Position numbers and translations under genes: made by a program. Shown in pieces: positions 57,553 to 64,000 of a DNA stretch of 64,000 bases. The stretch is taken from positions 124,001 to 188,000 of the forward strand of contig JAKNSE010000038.1 of NCBI GenBank assembly GCA_023525975.1. The letters run 5' to 3'. This DNA is from Smallanthus sonchifolius (Eukaryota; Streptophyta; Magnoliopsida; Asterales; Asteraceae). Each line of letters begins with the position of its first letter. Position 1 is the stretch's first letter. The notes beneath the pieces were generated by a model. The model saw nothing but the letters and a program-made list of their open reading frames with translations. It was not told where the DNA came from and made no database searches.

Positions 57553-57797
57553 TCACATGAGTTGGCCACTAAGATGGGAATAGTTATGGATACAGGGATA
57601 TTGATGGGAGCAAAGTGCAAAAAGCTTTAAGGGAAAAGTGTGGGGAAGAAGGTTATGTTGAAGGTGATGTTATTAGGCTATGTATTAACTTGCCTGATGG
57701 GAATTTGTATGCTACAAAGTACAAAGGCACCAGAATTGGTTTTGTACGGAGGGCAAAGCTATGCATATGCTACAGATGCAAAAAAATACCCTCTTAA
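57553..57797 (+). pseudogene. ASH2/TRAUCO-type SPRY fragment (copy 2)
   Basis: Counterpart of 31143-31376. It keeps EGD in GYVEGDVIRLCINLPDG, as in intact family members, but has lost one base in GTTGGCCACTAAG, which breaks the frame after HELA. Confidence 0.65.
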
Positions 57798-58312
57798 AAT
57801 TGTTCTTTATTAATGTTGTATATTTATGTCTGTAGAAATCTTTTGACATAATATATATTTTTTTTGAAATTAGATGAATTGCTTTTGTGTTGGTTACAAG
57901 CAGGTTAGGTTGCAAGTTGAGTCTCTTATTACTCTACAGAGTTCACATGTTGGGGTTTTGTTACATAACTTAGTTAACGTATTGGGATATTTCCTTGAAA
58001 AAGGTTGCCAATGATTTCCTTCCTTATTTAGTATTCTGAACTTGAAACAACAAATGTAGTTAATCTTGCACATTTTGCTAAACTGCAAATTATATGCAAA
58101 GGAAATTTTACTTTTCGTTTGTCTATCAAATGTAATGATTTAAAACTGTGATATGATCGAATTCTAATGCTGTTATTTGTAATTTATTTGTTAACCTGCA
58201 GATTAGAAAGTAAAGTCACGCTTTTCTGTGTTTGTCAAATGACTGTTTATTTAAAAACCCTTTTTTTTGTTTATATATAATGTGAGCATTATTTATATTT
58301 ATTGCGTTTCAG

Positions 58313-60230
58313 GTTCTTAAAGATAATACTGTGAAAAAGGAGGAACTATGTGCAAGAGCTAAGGCGTTTGCAGACTCTTTGTCGTATCCTTCAGGTGTTA
58401 ATATATGTACTATTGGTACCCCGTCCGTATGGCAACATGGATTGGGTAACCGGTCAACCGGTTATGCCTGATTGACTCATCAACAAAATTTTATAAAAAC
58501 TGTTGTGTTGAATACGATTATAAAAACTCTATTTTGCTTTATGCAACCCAAAACAACCCATTTTCTGATTGTTTGTGCATGCCACTGTTTGACTTGATTG
58601 TTGATGCATAAATAATTATTATTTCAGAAGGCAAAATCAGCCAATGGAAATGAAAGTGAACCAATATTACACTCTGGTATGCATAATATTAACAAGTTCA
58701 ACACAAATAATGCTTCAAGAACTACAGAATCTGATCAAAGTTCTCAAACTACCATGGTTGTACAGGTATATTATTCATTTTTGTTTACTTTTTATTCATA
58801 AGTAATAATGATTGTAATTTTAACCCATTTACATTTTAACATTGCATATTAACAATTGGTTGATGGCACCTACTCATCATCTATAGGTTACTTTAGAGAA
58901 CAAGTATGCTACTATGAATAAATATTAAACATTATACTTTAGAAGAAAAATCTATATATAGAAGAAAAAGTTCTAGGTTTAAACTTTAACAGATTCACTT
59001 AGGGTTTTTTTCAAATTAAAAAATAACTTAACCTGTAATACGCCACTAAACCCAAACCAATAAACACCTATATATTGTCCTTTCTATGATTTTTTTTTCA
59101 TGGTACTCTTGCTGTGTGCTCGGGTAGAAAGATATATGGTCGGATTTGATCAGTGTGTAATACTCTATAGTTGCCAACGACAATGAACTAAACTTGGAGC
59201 TTGAATTATATTGATTGTCAATGTAATATTTTTTTTATGTAGAGGTAATCAATATCAGGCTATACATTATTGAGTTGTAACTTAGAATTGACATTGGTGT
59301 AAATATGACACATATGTGACAATATGAACATGGGAATACTGTGACATTTTGATCTGTGTATTTAAACTAATTTAATATATTTAGCCTTCTTTATAAATTT
59401 TTTAATATTATCAATTATTTTATGTAACTGGGATTTATGTAAACACACATATTTTAGGTTAAGCTTTAATATGTGTTATGGGATAATGCACCTTGCGGCA
59501 ACCCTAAGAGATCCTATTAACTTTCCTGTCAAGTGTAAAAAGGTGTCGACGTTGCTATCTTAGTTTTCTTACTAAAAGCCAACAAAAGGTAAAGTTCATT
59601 CCAAAAGTGACGAATTTAATTCATATATTAGTGCAACAGGTTGAAAGTTTAAATTCACACCATAAAGATCTTGCAAACCAACTGAATTCCTTAAAGGCAT
59701 CGCCAGGTAAGGTTGTACCTCATCGAATTGAGGAACTTACGAAACTAATACCTGTTACCGTGAAGATATTTTAAAGTGTGTTAAGGTTTTTTTGTGCCGT
59801 TTAAAGTGGGATTTGATCACTACAACCATTTAAAGGGTGTTTGGGTTGATTAGACCAATTAAAAGTGCATTTCGACCATTAGGATCATTTAAAGCGTGTT
59901 CACGTTGTTTTGACACTCTAAAAGTATATTTCGATGATTTGTTTTAGTTGTTGTGACACGTTTAAAATATGTTTTGATCATTAAGATCATTAAAGAGTTT
60001 TTTTTTCACCCTTTTAAAATGTGTTGTGTTCATTAACATCATTTAAAGCGTCCTGTGGTTATACTTAAAGTGTTTTCCGGTTACTTTGCCCAGTTTGAGG
60101 TTTGTGTATATCTTTAAGATAATAAAAAGTTTTGATTTTGTTTAACCATGCTAATTTTGATTGTGTAGGAAAAGCTCTTTTACAATGCTCTTGGACCCGA
60201 TGAAGCGTGTTTGAATGAACTTATGTTTTG
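58313..60230 (+). pseudogene. Splice-site-flanked open blocks of an unrecognised gene (copy 2)
   Basis: Blocks A (from 58313), B 58628-58765, C 59640-59706 and D (to 60230) keep the same AG/GT borders as block 1. C is 67 bp, lacking GGTTGC-type bases present in block 1 before GCATCGCCAG. The MITE between B and C of block 1 is absent. Confidence 0.45.
59766..60082. repeat. Degenerate minisatellite, unit about 40 bp (copy 2)
   Basis: Counterpart of 33745-34060 with scattered substitutions. Confidence 0.7.
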
Positions 60231-60334
60231 GTATGTCATTACTATCTAATGATGTTATAACAGTATAAAACCATTCATATGAACCTACTTTGTACTACAA
60301 TTTTTTGATCATTTTTGGAAGTACGGGTGTTAAT

Positions 60335-60421
60335 CAATCGTGGTATACAAATAAGAATTACTTAATCGTGGTATACAAATAAGAATTCCCCGCCGCAACG
60401 CGCGGATGGGAAAAAACTAGT
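60335..60421 (+). mobile_element. Helitron-like 3' terminus (copy 2)
   Basis: Same arrangement as block 1: tandem AATCGTGGTATACAAATAAG phrases, hairpin CCGCCGCAACGCGCGG, A-run, CTAG at 60417-60420, then T. One hairpin base differs from block 1. Confidence 0.6.
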
Positions 60422-60989
60422 TTGGTACATTTAACAATAACATGTTGGTGATTCGCTTGAGTTAATATGCATAGCACTTTGATATTTGATACCCCTTTAC
60501 TACTAAAAAATGCATTAAATTTGAACAAACTTTCGGGGCTTGAGCACCCTTGTTTATTAGTCCTGTATACAACTAATAGGTGTAAGGCGTAATGCAAGAT
60601 TCAAGCAGTAAAAATATAATATTTGTAGGTGGTTTATTGTTCTCAGATAGATAGGTGACCATGCTACAGCTGCTAGGAAGCAGAAAACTTTTTTTTCTGG
60701 ATTCTAATAATTATGCTGCAAATTTGGATAAAATGAAGCTATTGAATCTTTGTTCTTTCTTGAATCAGATATTTGTAGAAATTCTGTGAAAAGATGTTGA
60801 AATGATATCTTAGGGAGTTTTGGGATTGGAGATAGCAAGAGATGGCTGGGTTTTTATGATCCCTGAAAAATTCTAAGACCATCTCCAAAGTTTTTGTCGG
60901 GATGTTGATGCGTCGGTGTCAGGGTCGGGTCTTGGAGTCGTGTGAGCCAGATCCACCCTTTTCCGATCCTTACCTCGAGCTGCAACTAA

Positions 60990-61098
60990 GGGGCTGTTTG
61001 GTTCATTAAGAGCTGAACCATTAAAAGCTCTGAATGGTTCAGCATGGTTTTTGAGCTGAACCATTAATAGGCTGACAAAATCTGAAACAAACACCCCC
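60990..61098. mobile_element. Short MITE-like element (copy 2)
   Basis: Counterpart of 34971-35068 with an additional GGTTCAGCAT-type segment, giving a more symmetrical interior. Confidence 0.55.
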
Positions 61099-61124
61099 TA
61101 CCTCTGACCGATTCAGAGGTAACA

Positions 61125-61288
61125 TGTTAGGAGTCATGAGTAAGAGGTAATACAGAGAATAATGGAATTGAATTGTAAAGTTGTATTGCATAATTACAAG
61201 AGATACAAGGAGAATAAATAGCCAAACACTATACAGGGAGTAATCCTAGGAGCTATATAAGGGATGACTATAAGAAGTTATGATAATC
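61125..61288 (-). mobile_element. Truncated Copia LTR (minus strand)
   Basis: Matches 35096-35270 and then stops abruptly, changing to GTGGTGGTGGCCAGAGG. This marks the right end of similarity between blocks 1 and 2. Confidence 0.6.
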
Positions 61289-61833
61289 CTGTGGTGGTGG
61301 CCAGAGGCTGTGGTGGTATAGGCTAGGGTTTGGTGGAGGAGTGGGTGGATTTTATGAAGGAGATGGAGTGGGATTAGGCTTAAATGGTAATATGACCATA
61401 ATGGCACATGACAAAAATTAATAGAATAGTTAACATCAGTTAGTGAAAAAGGACGAAATATGTGTAAATTTAAAAAAAAAAAGACATACAGTGTAATTAT
61501 TGAAGCCAAGTGATTATATATGTGATTTCATATATAGTTAAAGGACATAATTTGTAATTTACTATTAGATTTATATTAAATATTTAAAAATATATTTTTA
61601 ATATCATTAGTGACACGTGTCACCTTACAATTTTTATTTACTAATTAGGAGAGAGATGAGAAAAATATATTTTTATTTTCCTTTGTATGTAATTAACATA
61701 ACATTTAACCATATTTGAATGTAAGTTCAATTTCAACTTGAGATGTAAATGGCACCGCTTCCTTCATCCACATATGTTTCTTTCCTTTTTTGGTTTTTCC
61801 ACACAAACACTTGATATATAATAGCTACATGTG
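61289..61833 (+). promoter_or_regulatory. UGT-3 upstream region, hAT-free
   Basis: Before about 61690 the sequence is unlike the UGT-2 flank. It contains a perfect 14-bp G-box palindrome GTGACACGTGTCAC (61610-61623). From about 61694 it matches the native UGT promoter, contains the unoccupied hAT target (61771-61779) and the TATA-like TATATAA at 61815-61821, 13 bp before the ATG at 61834. Confidence 0.55.
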
Positions 61834-62391
61834 ATGACGCCATCCTCCGCTGCAATGAAAATCCTGATCGTCGCCTATTCAGGCAAAGGCCACATCAATC
61901 CATCCCTCCGGTTCGCCAACCGCCTCCTCAAAATGGACGTCCATGTCACCTTCTGCACCAGTCTCTCTGTCGTTCAACTCATCGACAAGGAAACCATCCC
62001 TCACGGCCTAACATTCGCCCCATTCTCCGATGGTCACGACGCCGGAAAACATCCGAACACACCCCTGCAACAATTTATCTCCGATTTCGAAACACACGAT
62101 GCTTGTGCCGTCGCAGAAATAATCGCCTCTGCAAGTCAACCATTTGACTGTTTGGTGTACACCACCGTCATACCCTGGGCGGCGCGTGTGGCTCATGCGA
62201 ACAATATCAAATCTGTTCTCTTGTGGTGCCAATCTGCCTCTATCTTGGTTAGTTACTACTACTATTTCAATCAACATCATAGTTTGATATCCAGTAACAA
62301 CAATAACCCGACGTTTCCGATCAATCTGCCGGGATTGCCACCGCTAACCATGGCTGATTTGCCTTCGTTTTTGCTGTCCTCTTGCTGTTAG
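61834..62391 (+). pseudogene. UGT-3, truncated by a Copia insertion
   Basis: The first 184 codons match UGT-1/2 (with R2T, L34M and G89D), including the catalytic His20. After LLSSC the frame enters the LTR, adds Cys and stops. Only the N-terminal acceptor half is encoded; the PSPG donor box is absent, so no glycosyltransferase activity is expected from this piece. The 3' half of the gene, if present, lies beyond the window. Confidence 0.93.
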
Positions 62392-62567
62392 AATATTCTA
62401 GACCCGTCATTATATGGAAATAATTTCCTGTAATTAGGGAGTAATATTTTCCATATTTTAATTTTCCATGTTTAGCTTCTTCACTCCCTATTTAACATTG
62501 TCTCATATATGAAGTTTGAATATAATAAAAAAGCCTAATTTCCTCAAGTCTCTGTTACCTTTGATCA
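62386..62567 (+). repeat. 5' LTR of the Copia element (182 bp)
   Basis: Begins TGTTAGAATATTCTAGA and ends TTTGATCA directly before the primer-binding site. Short LTRs of this size are usual for several plant Copia lineages. The right edge is set by the adjacent binding site. Confidence 0.85.
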
Positions 62568-62579
62568 TGGTATCAGAGC
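62568..62579 (+). promoter_or_regulatory. Primer-binding site (initiator tRNA-Met)
   Basis: TGGTATCAGAGC, complementary to the 3' end of plant initiator methionine tRNA, the standard primer of Copia elements. Confidence 0.92.
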
Positions 62580-62668
62580 AAGAGTTATGATCCTTGGAAC
62601 TCTAAAATCCAGAAGCCCTATTATTGTTTCTTTAACCGAAAGCCATAACCCAAAAACTCTGAACAAAT

Positions 62669-64000
62669 ATGTTAGAAAATAACACCGATTTAGCCAACAT
62701 CTCTGATGAGTTAACCTTGAAAATCGCTGCACTAACAACAACCAACTCCGAAAGTCTCTCTCTTGGAATCATACTTGAAGGAGATAATTATGCTTTATGG
62801 GCAACCCTAATGAAAAAGGCTATTGGAGGACGGGGGAGAAGTCATCACATCACCGGGGATCCGCCTTCAAAAACCGATGGGACGTATGCCCGGTGGGAAC
62901 AAGATGATCAATGTGTTTTTACATAGTTGATCCAAAATATTGATGCAAGTTTGGTGAACAGTGTCTCGCAATATCCGACTGCGAAGGCTCTTTGGGACGG
63001 GCTAGCAGTCACATATGGCTCTGAAACGGACTCGTTGCTCGTGTTTGATCTTCACAAAAGGGCTAATTCACTAAAACAAGGAGGAGATACACTAGAAGAA
63101 TGTTGGAATAAACTACAAAAAATTTGGATGACCATCGATAGAAGAGAACCAAACCCGATGAAACACTCTGAAGATATTCAGATCTACAACGCCAAAGTTC
63201 AAGAACAGAGGTTGTATCAACTACTAACAGCTGTTGACGACAAGTTAGAACCAATCAAACGGGACATCTTGAAAAAGGATCCCCTCCCTACGGTTGAAGC
63301 TGCATATGCAATGATAAGACGAGAAGTAGCAAGGCTGAACATTTTAAAACCTGAAATTGACAGGTCGTCAGAGATCGGCCTGGGTCTGTTAGCAAGAGAA
63401 TCAACCGGAAAATTTAAAACCCGTTCAGAGCCACAACGAAGTAGAGATAAAGAAGATAAATCAAAGTTATATTGTACTCACTGTAACATGAAGAGACATA
63501 CCAAGGAAACATGTTTCAAGATTGTTGGTTATCCAGACTGGTGGGAGAAGCCAGGACTACGAGGCAAAGTGGTTGTCACCATTGGAAGTCATGAGACCAG
63601 CGGTACTGATTTGGCAGATGGAGATAAATCAATGGAGTCTAAACAACAGGAAGGAGCAGGTGGCTTTGGGGGCGTGGCTATGGGAATGAATCAAACAAAT
63701 GAAGCAGGTAAAGGGTTTGGGAGAAGTTACAACCCAAGCCCTTCAATTCTTAATCCTAAATATTTTAGTCCCCATTGTTTTGAGTATGACAAGGAGCCCA
63801 CTCCTACTGTTTTTTCAAAATCTAAAATACATCAAGCTAGTTCCTCATCAAAAAGGGTAAATAAATGGATTTTTGATTGTGGAGCTACAGATACTATGAC
63901 TTACGATGGTAAAGATTTTTTAAACATGTCACCATCATCGAAAGCATATATTGAAACAGCTAGTGGAGAGCGGGTCGAGGTCAAAGGAAGAGGTTCAATT
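62669..64000 (+). pseudogene. Copia gag-pol, one nonsense codon, truncated by the window edge
   Basis: The frame starts at ATG 62669, stops once at TAG 62924-62926 (after QDDQCVFT, where related elements have Trp), and is then open for 358 codons to the last base. Seen: gag start with LEGDNYALWATLMKKAI; ALWDGLAVTYGSETDSLLVF; a CCHC zinc knuckle CTHCNMKRHTKETCF near 63475-63516; and the protease motif WIFDCGATDTMT at 63866-63901. The protease signature is normally Asp-Ser/Thr-Gly; here Cys replaces it (TGT 63878-63880). Integrase and RT would lie outside the window. Confidence 0.88.

Larger units (their letters stand above)
62386..64000 (+). mobile_element. Ty1/Copia LTR retrotransposon inserted in UGT-3 (right part outside window)
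   Basis: Starts with a 5' LTR at 62386, a primer-binding site at 62568 and a gag-protease frame from 62669, same strand as UGT-3. The probable 5-bp target sequence is CTTGC (62381-62385), testable only with the 3' side. Low damage suggests a young insertion. Confidence 0.92.

Overview
The window is plant nuclear DNA: AT-rich, dominated by LTR-retrotransposon, hAT and Helitron debris, with two intact gene families, a plant secondary-product UDP-glycosyltransferase (UGT, UGT75-like) and a plant PLS-class pentatricopeptide repeat (PPR) gene. A eudicot is certain enough; Asteraceae is only an impression from the style of the repeats. No rRNA, tRNA, CRISPR array or bacterial operon was seen.

Layout. 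A UGT-to-PPR block is present twice in direct orientation and a third copy begins at the right edge. Block 1 (1 to about 35,340): UGT-1 (858-2171), a retroelement graveyard (2.2-16.1 kb), a 14-copy array of a 726-bp unit (16857-27022), the C-terminal remnant of a Helitron/PIF1-type helicase (26962-27900), PPR-1 (28297-29823), then decayed fragments resembling a BAH-PHD reader (EBS/SHL type) and an ASH2/TRAUCO SPRY domain, and a Helitron-like 3' terminus (CTAG at 34395-34398). A degraded hAT transposase (35631-37720) separates the blocks. Block 2 (38166 to about 61288) repeats the order: UGT-2 (39705-41018), the same graveyard, only one partial 726-bp unit (52764-53243), helicase remnant, PPR-2 (54709-56235) and the same downstream remnants. 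UGT-3 (from 61834) is cut after codon 184 by a young Ty1/Copia element that runs off the window.

History readable from the sequence. UGT-1 and UGT-2 share a 1.46-kb non-autonomous hAT element just upstream of the TATA box, with an 8-bp target duplication at the complete copy; UGT-3 has the empty site. So UGT-3 separated first, the hAT then jumped into the common promoter, and that promoter was later duplicated. Divergence between blocks 1 and 2 is not uniform: by eye about 0.1% over the UGT side (1-11,680 against 38,846-50,520), about 1% over the PPR gene, and several percent next to the array. This points to a second, later duplication or gene conversion on the UGT side. The 726-bp units differ from each other by only one to three bases while the single unit in block 2 is clearly more diverged, so the array expanded or was homogenised after the blocks separated.

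Functionally, UGT-1 and UGT-2 look like active glycosyltransferase genes whose promoters have been taken over by hAT sequence rich in AACCGGTT palindromes. The two PPR copies are open but may be 5'-truncated. Most of the rest is mobile-element residue, useful mainly as a record of how the locus grew.
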